Source of the DNA: Akebia trifoliata
Lineage: Eukaryota > Streptophyta > Magnoliopsida > Ranunculales > Lardizabalaceae
Direction: 5' to 3'
Assembly (NCBI GenBank): GCA_017979445.1
Contig: CM030706.1
Coordinates: 6,923,595 to 6,987,594 of the forward strand
Length of the DNA: 64,000 nt
The notes beneath the pieces are model-generated. The model worked only from the letters and a program-made list of their open reading frames with translations. It ran no database searches and was not told where the DNA came from. A program made the position numbers and the translations under genes. This document shows positions 37,216-49,710 of this stretch, piece after piece (position 1 is the stretch's first letter; each line of letters opens with the position of its first letter).

Positions 37216-38379
37216 TATTTGAAAGAAATTAAACAAACACACACACACACATGGCATGGTTTCTCTCACTTAATAATATCCATCGTGGCATTGTTTTGTT
37301 GGTAAATGGATACGATGGGGGAAGAAAAATTACTTCTAGGCTCGAAAACATTCGATCTCTTTTAGATAAATATTCTCTCCTATTGGTTGAATCAAAGTAC
37401 ATAAGGGATCGACGAACAAATGCCTTCAGGATACAAAGAAGTCTTACACTCAATATACTAAATCAGATTATATACAATCTGATTTAGCCTAGAACACTCG
37501 AAAAATTAAGAAACTGATGATGCTTAGATCTTAACTTAGAGAGAGGGGAATACAAAAATTTTCAGTGAAGAAATCTGAATTCTGGTTGACTTTTTATAGC
37601 CAATTTTGTGTATGTTGACTAAGAGTCATGATTTAATGTCTCTTGGTCTAATAGCCGTTAGATTGTGTCTTATCTGAGATCTAACGATCCAAATTACACC
37701 CTATCGAAGGTATGTGTCTCATGTCTTTTAACTAATACCTTTTAGCTGAATCTGTTTGATCTAGTGGCTCTGATCACATTCGATCAGTTGCCATATCTAA
37801 CGGATCTGATCGTTCCTGATCGGATACCAATCATGAACCAACACACTTGATCGATTCTAATTAGGTACAATCATGAATCAACGCATCTGATCAGGTACTA
37901 TATCGATCCATCGCACTTGATTATGATCCGGTATTATTACGATCCATTGTATCCGATCGGATACTAACTTGATCGTGCGGTGCTGATCGCACCCGATCCA
38001 TCACACATGACAGATCAACCACAACCGTTGGATGGTTTCGTATCCCGAAAACTTTAAGGCTCCCCAGCTCCTCATGACGATGAGTATGTGCGCCCAATGC
38101 GCCCTAAACGCCCAATCTCCTTTTCGCACGTGGCCGGGTGGTGCTTCGCACCACTTCGAAGCACTGGATCAAAGCCTAAAGGTATGACATAAATACAACT
38201 AACTATTTTGACTATAACTTATAAGGTACTCCACTTTCTTACTTGTGAGCGATGTAGGACTAAACCTTATATACATAAAAAACCTCAAAATCTAACTTAA
38301 AGAAAACAAACCAATAAATCACAAAGAATTACTTTTATTTTGAAAATATTCAACAAGTTCCTACTTATATATATGGCTA
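37216..38379. other. Unassigned stretch with degenerate GATC-rich repeat
   Basis: No gene recognised. At 37822-38000 a degenerate unit of about 30-42 bp (GGTAC-ATCATGAACCA-CGCATCTGATC type) recurs about five times, preceded by further TGATCGGAT-type phrases from 37745. The stretch could be a transposon or LTR of unknown class. Confidence 0.5.
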
Positions 38380-38842
38380 AGAGACAAACAAACTACCAAT
38401 ATTTCGCATCACCCAATTATACATTACAAATATTCAAATATGTTTCCTAATCTTGTTCCCTTTTAGACTAAACAAGGGAAAGCTATAGGAACTATGATGA
38501 ACACAAATAAAAAGAAATTTAAAAAAAAAAAAAAATACATGACACTTTGCACAACATGCAAACCTGGATATACTTGAAATAGAATGGACTAAATGAACTG
38601 ATCTTAAAGTAATAAAGCCTTATAAAGCATCGATGTTCTCTAACATGTATGCTAGGACTCTATCTATTAAAAAAGCATGCACACACCACAACCAGTAGAA
38701 CGATCCATGGGACTAGATAATTAATTAATCAAAATAAACGATCGTCATAATTAAGGAAAAAAAGAAGAAATTTGGTCAACCAATACTGTAAAATTAAAAA
38801 TTAAAACTGTAAAACAAAAAATGTACTTACATGACATGTTGT
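38380..38842. other. 3' flank of the intact membrane-protein gene
   Basis: Collinear with 4000-4470. Contains no recognised gene; presumably includes the 3' UTR of the minus-strand gene that ends at 38843. Confidence 0.6.
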
Positions 38843-40957
38843 TCAAACAAGTTCTGGAATTTCACAATCTTCACTCATTGTATGAGAAACATCTACATTT
38901 TGTTCCACTGGCTCGATACGCTGAGTGTCTATTGCAGGATCAGCAGTTATAAAGCTAGTAATGCCAGTTCCATCTGGAAATGACCAATGAATTGTATGCT
39001 CTAACGGTTCAAGTTTGCAAAGGAATTTCAAGACAAAGCTTGCTCTTTCTTCACGTTCTATAATGGGACCCTCGAGAACATATTTGAATATGGCAAGTGG
39101 GAGTTGAGGGAGGAAAAAGTGCAATATGTCCACAAATATGTGTTCCATGTGAACATATAACTCATTGATTGACGTGTATGTTCTCTGAGGCTCCTGTCCG
39201 ATGATAAACTCATAGAAGATGTCTATAACGTCGCTTGGATCTAGATATTTATCAATGAAACACCAAGTTTCACCAGATGTCACTTTTAATTCTTTAATAA
39301 TCCCAAGTGCCCAACGTATGTCCAATTGAAGTTGCGATCGAGAACCTCCATCCATAGATTTCTGAAACGATGGTGAATAACATTTTTTAACCGTGGGTTT
39401 AATGAATCTCGTATGAAACCAATGGCATGCATTGTCTCTATTCATCCACAATTCTTTTGCCGATGCACATCTGCTCTTGCAATTTTTGTCTTTGGCATTC
39501 ACTTTCTCGTCAATGAAACAAATAATTTCGAAGGCTTCGTCTAAGCTTTGAACTAGAGAAGAAATAAGGGTATCTGGTAGAACAACGATAGCAACTCTTG
39601 CAATGATTACCAATAAAAGACAAGAGAATTTGTTCTCATGTGAACTGGACACCGTATTGGTAGTTGACTCTTCAGATGGAGTAGTTTGGGAAAGCAATTG
39701 GATTAGATGAGTCAGAGAATCCTTTTCATGTTTCTCCATCAATCTCTTTATCTCTTTTTCACCGTTTCCTTGTATCCACTCCTTCACATCCATACGGACT
39801 ATTTCGTTGTTTCTTTGTTTACCAAAACAGACTTTAGAGGTTGCCATCGAACACGACATTAACACCAAAGATACGAGATAAGCCAAGAAATACAATGCTA
39901 AGGTCAACATGTATAATATCCACGTGCCATTCGTTGCGATCGTTTGGAAGATAAACATGAGGCTTATTCTAGAGATTTTGAAGAATGCAAGAGTGCGGAG
40001 CTTTATCAAAGACGATGAAACCCAGGAAGAAGGGAAGAAGTAAACATCAGAAAATTCAATTTCTAGAAAGGTTTTGATTCCAAACCACCATCTCAATACA
40101 CTTGCCATACTTCCTATTAGGATAGTGAAAATTTGAGTTGAAACCACCATCCACATTGACCATTTATAAGCAGAAATTCCACATTGAAACTCCACCTCCT
40201 TAAGAAAAAGCGATCGAAATGTGGCTTGTGAGAGAACCAGTATGCAAAGTGTGGACAACATGCCCATACCCATCCAAAGTAAGTCATTTTTGATTTCTAT
40301 CTCAGCTTTGTTTTTATAGTGGGATACATAAAACAATTTCAATCTATGTACCATATTCTTACTCTCTGAATTTAGAGGGTCACTTTTTTGAAGTTGATCA
40401 TCAATGTTAGAATATGAGGAAATATCAAGAGGGTGATTTATCTTGAACGAGAACCACAACACTCCGAGTAATAATAGCATGCAGGACATAATTATGACAT
40501 GTTCTACAAGGAATGAGAAGATCACACCAGTGTAAATCTGTATACAAACATTGACAATCACAGTTACTACGAAAATGCTCAAGGAGATGATATTGGAAAA
40601 GCATTCAGAATCACTCTGAGTTAGGAGTGAAGATGAGACAAAACTCATCGAAATGCATATTAAGACAGTGCCAGTAAGTTTGGATAGTTGATCTTGAGCA
40701 GAAGGCATTGAACTAGTGAGATCTACAGGAAGCTTTGTAGCTATGGCGAGAAGAGTGAGTGTAAGTGAGTTGAGTGAGAAGAATCGACAAGGAATCCATG
40801 GCTTCTTATTATGCAACCCATTTAATAGATCACAAATCATAAACAGAAAACATACCGAAGTGGCGGCCGCTGTATATAAGCCAATCAAAGGAATTGGTGA
40901 AGAATACATGTTTTCATCATCATGGGATGTTGCATTGAAACATGAATGGATCGTCAT
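38843..40957 (-). CDS. Uncharacterised multi-pass membrane protein, 704 aa (intact copy D)
   Basis: A single open frame of 704 codons from ATG 40957 to TGA 38843. Hydrophobic segments at about residues 22-45, 60-80, 94-112, 122-142, 145-170, 227-250, 267-290, 330-372 and 443-463 predict around nine or ten membrane passes. A polar loop (about 173-225) follows the fifth, a charged region (about 376-440, GKQRNNEIVRMDVKEWIQGN) precedes the last segment, and a soluble C-terminal domain of about 220 residues follows (KELWMNRDNACHWFH, GETWCFID). I know this layout as a plant protein family without an assigned function. An alternative start at Met17 (MYSSPIPL) is conserved in all copies. It is intronless here, and it is the only complete one of four copies. 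Copies B and E carry stop codons at Gln140, Gln188, Trp290 and Trp312 of this numbering. Confidence 0.85.
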   Translation of the reverse strand: MTIHSCFNATSHDDENMYSSPIPLIGLYTAAATSVCFLFMICDLLNGLHNKKPWIPCRFFSLNSLTLTLLAIATKLPVDLTSSMPSAQDQLSKLTGTVLICISMSFVSSSLLTQSDSECFSNIISLSIFVVTVIVNVCIQIYTGVIFSFLVEHVIIMSCMLLLLGVLWFSFKINHPLDISSYSNIDDQLQKSDPLNSESKNMVHRLKLFYVSHYKNKAEIEIKNDLLWMGMGMLSTLCILVLSQATFRSLFLKEVEFQCGISAYKWSMWMVVSTQIFTILIGSMASVLRWWFGIKTFLEIEFSDVYFFPSSWVSSSLIKLRTLAFFKISRISLMFIFQTIATNGTWILYMLTLALYFLAYLVSLVLMSCSMATSKVCFGKQRNNEIVRMDVKEWIQGNGEKEIKRLMEKHEKDSLTHLIQLLSQTTPSEESTTNTVSSSHENKFSCLLLVIIARVAIVVLPDTLISSLVQSLDEAFEIICFIDEKVNAKDKNCKSRCASAKELWMNRDNACHWFHTRFIKPTVKKCYSPSFQKSMDGGSRSQLQLDIRWALGIIKELKVTSGETWCFIDKYLDPSDVIDIFYEFIIGQEPQRTYTSINELYVHMEHIFVDILHFFLPQLPLAIFKYVLEGPIIEREERASFVLKFLCKLEPLEHTIHWSFPDGTGITSFITADPAIDTQRIEPVEQNVDVSHTMSEDCEIPELV

Positions 40958-42290
40958 TTTCCCTTCTTTGATGGATCAAACAAGAAAACCCTCTTCTTCT
41001 CAAATTTCAATAACAAGCATTCAATGTTTTCCCAATCAGTTTCTAACTTGAGGACAATTTCCTATTTGACCCCTACTTATTAAAGGATGACTAGAAAATT
41101 CTTGATAGTTCATGCTTTTTGACAAAGAATTTAAGGTACTTTTTAAGGGTATTTTGGTCTATGGTCCTCGTATGTTAGAAAAAATTCTAGCAAAAGATTC
41201 TAATTGGCGGACGAACTTTCCTCTGCATTAAATTATATCTTGTAGAAGAGGTGTTGTTTGATTTAAAAATATAAAAAAATATTAAATAAAATAAATATTA
41301 AATTTGGAGTTGTTAGGACCAGTGTGTTTATATAATTTAAGGTTTCATATGGTGTAGATCTCAAGGAGAGCCTGTAATACTTTAGAATAAAAAATCTTGT
41401 TAATTAATTTTAAAATATGACACTAATTCCAAAGATTAAATAAATTTCATTTATAATTATTGGACTAGGTCATACGGAGTATTTGTCAAAATTTGGACTA
41501 GCTCATTAGTAATCTTTTAAGCCAACTTGCCTTATTGCAATTTTTTCACCTACCCCATCCTTGGTGAATGATCATTAAAAGAATTAGCTTTATTAGTGAT
41601 TTCTAGAAAATGATTTGATTGTTACATGAGAATAACGCATAAATATAATTGATTTAACTTTTACTTTGAGTTTAATTATTGTCCTTACTCATCATCTTTA
41701 GATCCAAACCATTAAATGGTCTTCATATGAGGAAGATCAACAATTTGATATTCTAATCTAGCAACCTCCTTTCACTATTACCCCAGTGATGTCCTACCTA
41801 GATAAAAGGGAAAACTAGTTAAAGGACCCTCGCAGAAGGAATTCTTTCTAAATAGTCTTTAAGTTTTCAATGGTTACTTGGAGGATATTTAATAAAGTTT
41901 TATTTCTAAATGGTCCATGCACCTCATTTCCCACATTTCTCACGATTGAATGCCCTAACTATTCGAATTCATCGTATTCATCCAAAAAGTGGATTTTTAC
42001 ACCTCAATCGTGTTTTGGAGATTCTATTTCATCAGAAAGCATTTAAAAAAATAGAAAAAATCATCTTCAAGGGTTTTTTTCAAATTTTTTGAAGATGTCA
42101 TAAAAAAACTAGTGGTTTTTTTTTTCACTTTTTTCTTAGTTTTTGGATGAAAATTGATGTATAATGGTTCTTTTGGGTTAAAATAATTTAAACAAGTCGT
42201 TATCTCAAGTTTTTAGTCAATCTTTTCATGTATTAATAAATAAATAAATAAAACTCAAAAATTGGAAAAGGGTGGGTTTTACCAGTGTTG
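40958..42290. other. Upstream flank of the intact gene (duplicated module)
   Basis: No gene seen. Nearly identical to 361-1700 and should contain the promoter of copy D; a TATATAA on the minus strand at about 41330 is a candidate but distant from the ATG. Duplicated frames such as 41910-42092 are not genes. Confidence 0.6.
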
Positions 42291-43000
42291 ATTTCACCCT
42301 TTTTTATTTAATAAAATCGATGAACTAGACAGTAATTAAAAAAGCGTCGAGTTCGACAATAAAAAAAGTGAACTCGACACTAAATAAAAAATTGTCAAGT
42401 TCGACAATAAAAATTATGAACTCGATAGTACAAGGGACCATTAAGAAAGAAAACGTTTACTAAATGTCATGTCAAGCTAGCATCCATAACTTAGGGACTA
42501 TTTAGAAAGAAACTCTTCCGTGATGGTCCTTAAAGTAATTTTCCCTAGGTACAACCATTGAATCATGAGGCACCATCAAATAAAAAAAATTGAAACTGGT
42601 TGCTTCAGTGCCCTCCTATGTCAAATATTCTTTGGATTCACTAACAATTTCATTGTTTAAGCTAGAGTTTTAAAATTCATAGAGTTAACTAAAATGTTTC
42701 CAAGTGGACTTAACTTGAATGAATTTTGAGATGGATAGGCCCCCAAAATTAAAGGAATCAAATCATTAACCCAACTCCACAAAATATTGGATCAACTCGG
42801 CTACGTTGTTCATGAGTTCGAAAATGCATCTAGACATGTCAAAAAAGTTAATTATTTGGGTACAAGACTTTTGTACACAATAAAATATTTATTCATTTTA
42901 AAATATTTTTATTGGCTCATCCAAGACAACTCTTTAGCCAATTTTGTTTGTTTGTTTGTTTGTTTTTAGATTTTTTTTTTATTTTTTTTTATTTTAAGAA
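42291..43000. other. Non-coding, nothing recognised
   Basis: Contains short GAACTCGACA/TCGAGTTCGACAAT repeats (42320-42430) that also occur at 29700-29770, then AT-rich sequence and a TTTG microsatellite before the MITE at 43001. Confidence 0.5.
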
Positions 43001-43431
43001 ATGTTAAATGGACGTCATTTTTGGCCAACTCCCAGAGACCCTATGGCGTGTTGGCTCACAGCCCAACAAACGTTTGACATGTTACACAGTGACATCAGCA
43101 ATAGAGAGAGCTTCTCTCTCTTGCCCGTTGCCCACATACTTATTTTTATAGATTTCAAAACTAGAAAATGGTCATTGGGCCCACATTGGTTATCACATTG
43201 ACAATCCAACAATACAGTCTTTTAGATTTCATGAAAATATTGATAGTAAAAAAAAGTAAAGAAATTTAAAAAAAAATATTGTTTTTCGAGGTTGATCCAA
43301 CGTATTCAAAATGGATGGCCACCAAGCACCCATATTTATAAAAAAAAAATCAGAAAGTTTGCTTTTTTCACTATGGAAAAAAAAAAAGAGAAAAAGGCGT
43401 TCGCCAAAAATTACGTCCATTTAGCATCACC
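43001..43431. mobile_element. MITE-like element with TAAATGGACGT inverted repeats
   Basis: The left arm ATGTTAAATGGACGTCATTT is mirrored by the right arm, complement of GATGCTAAATGGACGTAATT, with TTTTTGGC continuing in both. Poly-T and poly-A runs border it. Target duplication not resolved. Confidence 0.5.
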
Positions 43432-43770
43432 CTTTTTTTTTTTTTTTGGCTTTGGATCATACTAAATTTCTTAATTATTTACTTTTACAGATTTCAAACA
43501 ATGCCCTACCCCCCGCGCGTGCCGAGAAGGACGTGGTTGTCCCTCAATTCTTTAAATATTTTACAGATTACCTTCCAAGAATAGTTGGGATACAGCTATG
43601 TTCCAAACTGGTCACATGCTCCTCTTGATCTCATTCTTCTCTAATAAACTACTACCAAATGATAATAACGCCATAATTTTAATTTGTAGCCAAAACCATG
43701 ATTTTTTCACAAAAAATAATCATCTTCAAGCTCTTCAATCCTTATGATATATATATATATATATATACAT

Positions 43771-45370
43771 GGGACGGTTCAGTAGCCCTAAAGTTTGCCA
43801 AGTTTGGTGCCAAACATTTTTCAAAATATGGGTTAAAAGCTTTGGAATGAGCAGATTTTTTGTGAGGATGATCTCTGTGATGAGGAGATCATCCTCACCA
43901 AAAATCATCCTATTCCAAGACTTCTAACCCCATCAAAAGTGATTTACAAAAATTGGACGGTCCACGATTCTTCAACTTGTAAACTAGGGTTAGAAGTTTC
44001 AAAATGAGCTGATTTTTTGTGAGGATGATCTCTTCACCGTAGAGATCATTCTCACAAAAAATCAGCCTATTCCAAAACTTCTAACCCCATCAAAAGTAAT
44101 TTACAAAAAATGTTTGGCACCAAACTTGGCAAACTCTAGGGCTGCCGAACCGTCCCCATATGGGTTAGAAGCTTTGGAATGAGCTGATTTTTTATGAGGA
44201 TGATCTCTATGATTAGGAGATCATTCTCACCAAAAATCAGCCTATTCCAAAACTTCTAACCCCATCAAAAGTGATTTACAAAAATTGGACGGTCCATGAT
44301 TCTTCAACTTGTAAACTAGGCTTAGAAGTTTCAAAATGAACTGATTTTTTGTGAGTATGATCTCTTCACTGTAGAGATCATCCTCACAAACAATCAGCCT
44401 ATTCCAAAACTTCTAACCCTATCAAAAGTGATTTACAAAAAATGTTTGGCACCAAACTTGGCAAACTTTAGGGCTGCCGCAGCCCTAAAGTTTGCCAAGT
44501 TTGGTGCCAAACATTTTTCAAACACATGAGTTAGAAACTTTGGAATGAGCTGATATTTTGTGAGGATGATCTCTATGATGAGGAGATCATCCTCACCAAA
44601 AATCAGCCTATTCCAAAACTTCTAACCCTATCAAAAGTGATTTACAAAAAATGTTTGGCACCAAACTTGGCAAACTTTAGGGCTGCGGCAGCCCCAAAGT
44701 TTGCCAAGTTTGGTGCCAAACATTTTTCAAACACATGAGTTAGAAACTTTGGAATGAGCTGATATTTTGTGAGGATGATCTCTATGATGAGGAGATCATC
44801 CTCACCAAAAATCAGCCTATTCCAAAACTTCTAACCCCATCAAAAGTGATTTATAAAAAATTGTACGATTTTTCAACTTGTAAACTAGGGTTAGAAGTTT
44901 CAAAATGAGCTGAGTTTTTGTGAGGATGATCTCTTCACCGTAGAGATCATCCTCACAAAAAATCAGCCTATTCCAAAACTTCTAACCTCATCAAAAGTGA
45001 TTTACAAAAAATGTTTGGCACCAAACTTAGCAAAATTTAGGGCTGCCGAACCGTCCCCATATGGGTTAAAAGCTTTGGAATGAGCTGATGTTTTATGAGG
45101 ATGATCTCTATGATGAGGAGGTCATTCTCACCAAAAATCAGCCTATTCCAAAACTTCTAACCCCATCAAAAGTGATTTACAAAAATTGGACGGTCCACGA
45201 TTCTTCAACTTGTAAACTAGGCTTAGAAGTTTCAAAATGAGCTGATTTTTTGTGAGTATGATCTCTTCACTGTAGAGATCATCCTCACAAAAAATCAGCC
45301 TATTCCAAAACTTCTAACCCCATCAAATGTGATTTATAAAAAATGTGTTTAGGGCTGCCGAACTGCTCCC
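43771..45370. mobile_element. Concatemer of TA-flanked foldback elements
   Basis: 1.6 kb bounded by GGGACGGTTCAGTAGCCC and AACTGCTCCC, with an AT tract on both sides. It contains at least four units of the same two-hairpin design. Two junctions are direct head-to-head palindromes without a TA spacer (TTAGGGCTGCCGCAGCCC at about 44470 and a variant at about 44685). Two others carry a short CCCCATATGGG junction (44156 and 45056). Confidence 0.75.
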
Positions 45371-45935
45371 ATATATATATTATCAAAATATGTTGTGGAA
45401 TCATCTTATTTTTGTGGAGATTACACTTTTCTAGACTATTAAATAAAAAAAGTGTTTTTGGTTGACAATTAATTTTTTAAACGATTTAAAAGCTATTACT
45501 AAATATGGTAAAAATGACTTTGATATTAAAAGTACAAAATACAAATTTTGACCATGTTGTCCTAAGGTTTGAAATACACTTTTTTTTCCCCTTAAAATTA
45601 ATCACATCTTCAGCCCTTGATTTAATTTCTTCAAAACAATCATCTTCAACCTTAAGATATTATATCTACTTCAACCATCAAATTTTAATGACATATAAGA
45701 TTTTTTAGGAGATGCAAAATGAGAGAATTTTGAATAAAACAATCTAGGATTTTCTTCAAATGATTAAGGAAGGATGAAAATAATGGGTAATTTATATATA
45801 TCTGGCCACATTTTAGTGACCATTTGATATATCCCTTTATTTTTTAATGTGATGAAATACTCCTTGATCTCAATCTTCGATGAGAAATGCCTTTGATTTT
45901 ATTGGACACTATTACCAGGCCAACATTTATTGCAG
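45371..45935. other. Second flank module of the intact-gene block
   Basis: Collinear with 2414-2943 and then 3234-3275. It reads across the site where the 290-bp CACTA element is inserted in the other copy (ACT at 45908-45910). No gene. Confidence 0.65.
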
Positions 45936-46590
45936 TTTTTCCCTTTCTCCTAGAGAGCACTCTCGATGGAAATTTCCCACTTGGCCACATCCATAACAAA
46001 TCTTCTGTCCTCTAGGCGATTGTTGTTACGGAATTATCGTTTGCCTTTTACTAGGTTCAATTCTCTGCTGACTCTCCCTCAATTTTTTCCCTTGATCCTT
46101 CCACGGATTGTCTCAAATTCTCTTAATATCTTGTAGTTCACCTTCTACAAATAAACCGTTTTTACCATTTCAGTGTAAGTGTGAACCCTTGTACCTATTA
46201 ACTTCTCCCGAATGGACGGTCGAAGTCCCAAACGGAATTTCTTCGACTTTAACTCTTCGGTAGCTACTAAATGTGGTGTAAATTAAGCGTTGCCAGTCTA
46301 GCACTTCCTTAATTCCTAACTAGAAGCTCTTGAGCTTGATGTCTCGCTGCTGGTACTTCCGGAGCCTATTGTCTACAAGTAGGAGAAATCCTAATTACAC
46401 CCTCTCTAGGTCAAGCCATAATCTATGTAAAGATAATTTATTTAGGACCTTAATATAAATAATATTAATAATGATAATTCCTTTTAAGGTTAGGTATATC
46501 AAGGTTCTCCATGTCATTTATTTGGATCGTTCACAATATTTTCTTGATCCCTAAGATCTACTAACTGATGCTCTATTACCACTTTGTCAC

Positions 46591-48289
46591 TGTAGACACC
46601 CCATTTTTGCACTCGCCTGATTAATCAACTCGTCAACCCGATCGCAATGATTCCCAATGATGGATGTGTATTCCATTGCTTTATTTTGTTACCAGATGTG
46701 TTTCAGAAATCCGGATGAGGTATCTCAAACTAACAAAACCTTAAAAACCACGCTACGCTAGGTAAATACGACCCCAGAAACATAGAAATCATCATCTTGC
46801 AAACCAAAAAGAAGCTTCACGATAAAAATCACTAAAAACTATCAAATTACCAAAATACCCCTAACCTCAAAACAATCCTAGAGCCTACGTTACGCTTAGG
46901 AAAACTCATTCAAACACATAAAATAACAAATCGAAACCAAATAAATCATTTCGTCAATTTTCATAGAATTCGACAAAATTACAAAAATGCCCCTCATAAA
47001 GTTCACGACCATTTAACATAAAAATTTTCATAAATGACACAAACCAACATTCTCATTGAATTCCTTACGAAAAACTGATTCTAAAACATCCTAGAACATT
47101 AAAAACTGACCTAAAACGTGAAAAGTCCTCTTTGGGGGCAAAACGATAATTTCACAATTTTCATGATAAAAATTTCCGAAATTAATAAATAAAACATTAA
47201 ATAATTAAAGTGAAACATTAATGAAATTAATTTAAAATTTTAAACCTAAAAATCGATTAATCGGACTCTCAGGCAAAATTGTTGAGGGTTCGTGGGATAT
47301 TTCTTTAAGGACCCCTCCATTTGGGGGTCCAAAGAATTAAAGAAATAATGGAGGGGCCTTCTCCAAAAAATTAAAGTCAATTAAGCAAGACTAAAGTCAA
47401 GATATTGAAAGTCAATCAATTAAGACTAAAGTCAAAACATTAAAAATCAATCAAATAAGACCAAAAGTCATAATAAAGATCTAATTAAATAATAACTCTA
47501 TCTAATAGAGTTCTAACTTAAAAACAATTCTACCTAAAACAATTTTAATTAAAACACAATTCTACCTAAAACAATTTTAATTAAAACACAATTCTATCTA
47601 AAATAAGTCTAACTAAAACACAACTCTAATTAAAAGATCTCTAATTAAACACTAACTCTATCCAAATCAACCCCTAAAAACATCTATAAATAGAGGTGCT
47701 CACACCCTATTTTCGTATCAAATCATAAACCCTAAGAGAAGTAGGTCTAGAAGCTCCCCTAGCCCCCCATAAACCCTAGTTTTGGAGCCCCAACTCCTTA
47801 GCTAACATCCCTCCTTCAATTTTAGTCTAGAAAACACCCAAAAGCCTTCTAAAAACACCCCCAAATCCTCAACGAACTTGAAGAGTTTAGATTCAAAAAC
47901 AAGGAGATACCTTGCCTCGGAGATCCAAAGTCAAATCCGGAAACAGAACGAAGCGAGGGAGCACGGTACAAGGAGCTCTTTTTGTTAGATCTGAGGGAAT
48001 AAAGTCCTTGCATCGGAAAGGTAATTTTTTTTTTTTTTTTTAATCTAGGTTTTAGCAATGTAATTTACTTGGGAATTTAGTAGAGATCGGCTTTGGTCGG
48101 GCGGGATTGGTGCCTGACACCTTCCAATCCCGTAACATGATCCCCGAATTCAATTTTCTTGGTTTTAGATTAGTTTTTATCCGTTTAGAGTCATTGATCG
48201 GTTCCTAGACCGTAATAACTAGGTGGCGACTCCCAAACCTCAAGGGTCAAAAGCGGATCCGCGCACCCCACGGATCGAGGGCGCTTTCA
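46591..48289 (+). mobile_element. Solo LTR, 1.7 kb, with 5-bp target duplication
   Basis: Begins TGTAGACACCCC and ends GCGCTTTCA, the TG...CA form. It is flanked by GTCAC on both sides (46586-46590 and 48290-48294). The paralogous block at about 32365 has a single GTCAC at the same place. A TATAAATA box lies at 47687. A GGTGGCGACTCC phrase near the 3' end is reminiscent of Tat/Ogre-type Gypsy LTRs. No internal domain or second LTR is present, so recombination between LTRs is likely. Confidence 0.88.
47687..47694 (+). promoter_or_regulatory. TATA box of the solo LTR
   Basis: TATAAATA followed by AGAGGTGCTCAC within the solo LTR; a likely remnant retrotransposon promoter on the plus strand. 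Confidence 0.6.
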
Positions 48290-48534
48290 GTCACACCCTT
48301 GATTCTAGAAGTTCGTAACCATCATGCATTGTCTAAATCACAATACAAAATCCAAGGGTGAGAAATTTTTTTAAAATCTACTATTATAGTTCGATAGTAA
48401 TTTGGGTACACAAATTTTAACTTCTCTTCTAAAAAAAACACAAAAAAGAATTTTCACTGCTTGATCTTTGATCACTCTAAAATCTATGACTTAAAATTTA
48501 TATTTCGAATGGTCCTTATTCTTTTTTCCTACGT

Positions 48535-49440
48535 GCTTTTGATTCAATTATATAACAATAAAAAATACAGAAAACTTTTATAATATTTATTTTCTAATTT
48601 CTACATATCTTTAATTCAATATTTACAAACCCATATTTCTATTTTAGAAAGGGTAACCCCAAGTACGCGGGTTTTTAAAATAATTAATTCTTGTCTCTAA
48701 ATTTATTGATAATACCACCCAATCATGAATCTAATAAAATCCTTCAATATGAATTAAATTTAAATTTATTATATAAGTTCTTGAATTTAATTATCACAAC
48801 CAAATAGTTCAAAGAGAAATACATGAAAAAACAAAATAAAAATAAAAATAATAATAATAAATAATACATTAAAATTAGGACTAGAAATTTCTTCTCCAAG
48901 TCTTCTTACCCATCATCACCGCCTATCTCAAATCTGGAAAAAAATTGGTAAACACCATGAGTCCAAAGACTCAATGGGATCTTTCTTTCTTTCCAAAGAT
49001 TATAAAAATAATAAGAAAACATGGCATGCTTCAAAACACATACAACATATTCATTTAATCCATAGAAAACATCAACACACAAATATGTATTGCTTCAATT
49101 ATTTTCTAAAAATAAATATGGTGAAATGTATAATACTCGATTTTCACTCTTGCTCGACCAAGCTTTCCTTGCCGATTTTCACCCCAGTTCAGCTAAACTT
49201 TATATCCCAAAACACAAGATCTTCCTCAGGGGTATTTTCTTTTATCTAAGAACATTTCATTCAACTTGTTTACTTTAGGGTGAATATTTCCTCCCTAAAA
49301 TCCTCAACCTCATAAATAATATTAAACACACATATACCATATATAAAAGTAAATAAATAAATAATAAATAATAAATAAATCTTAGAAAATCCTACATTAT
49401 ATTGTTTAACTCACACTCATTTCATATTAAACACATAATA
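48535..49440. repeat. Duplicated non-coding block (partner 33678-35175)
   Basis: Matches 34380-35175 with small indels. No gene recognised. Confidence 0.65.
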
Positions 49441-49662
49441 CTTGAGAATAAAAAATATTATTAATTAATTAAGCCAACTTGCCTCATTGCAATTTCACCT
49501 ACAAAGACAATGTAAAAGTGTACTTGTCCATATTGAAAACAATTGGTGTTTATCCAAAATAAAAAAAAAAAATTAAGTGATCCAATTTTATTTAATTTTT
49601 TTCACTTATTTTTCAATCATAAATATAGAAAATATGAATAAACAAACATGTTGATTTGACAA

Positions 49663-49710
<48 letters not shown>

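Larger units (their letters stand above)
45936..48478 (-). mobile_element. Deleted copy of the Ty3/Gypsy relic, split by a solo LTR
   Basis: 45936-46280 matches the gag end, knuckle region and part of gag at 31350-31690. A deletion removes most of gag, and 46285-46590 plus 48290-48478 match 32065-32536, including the primer-site region and LTR end. The interruption at 46591-48289 is a solo LTR. No intact frame. Confidence 0.75.

Noticed and set aside
37216..38379. Solo LTR or gene of copia type
   Set aside because: A GATGTAGGACTAAACC phrase near the end recalls some plant LTRs, but TG...CA borders and a target duplication could not be found.
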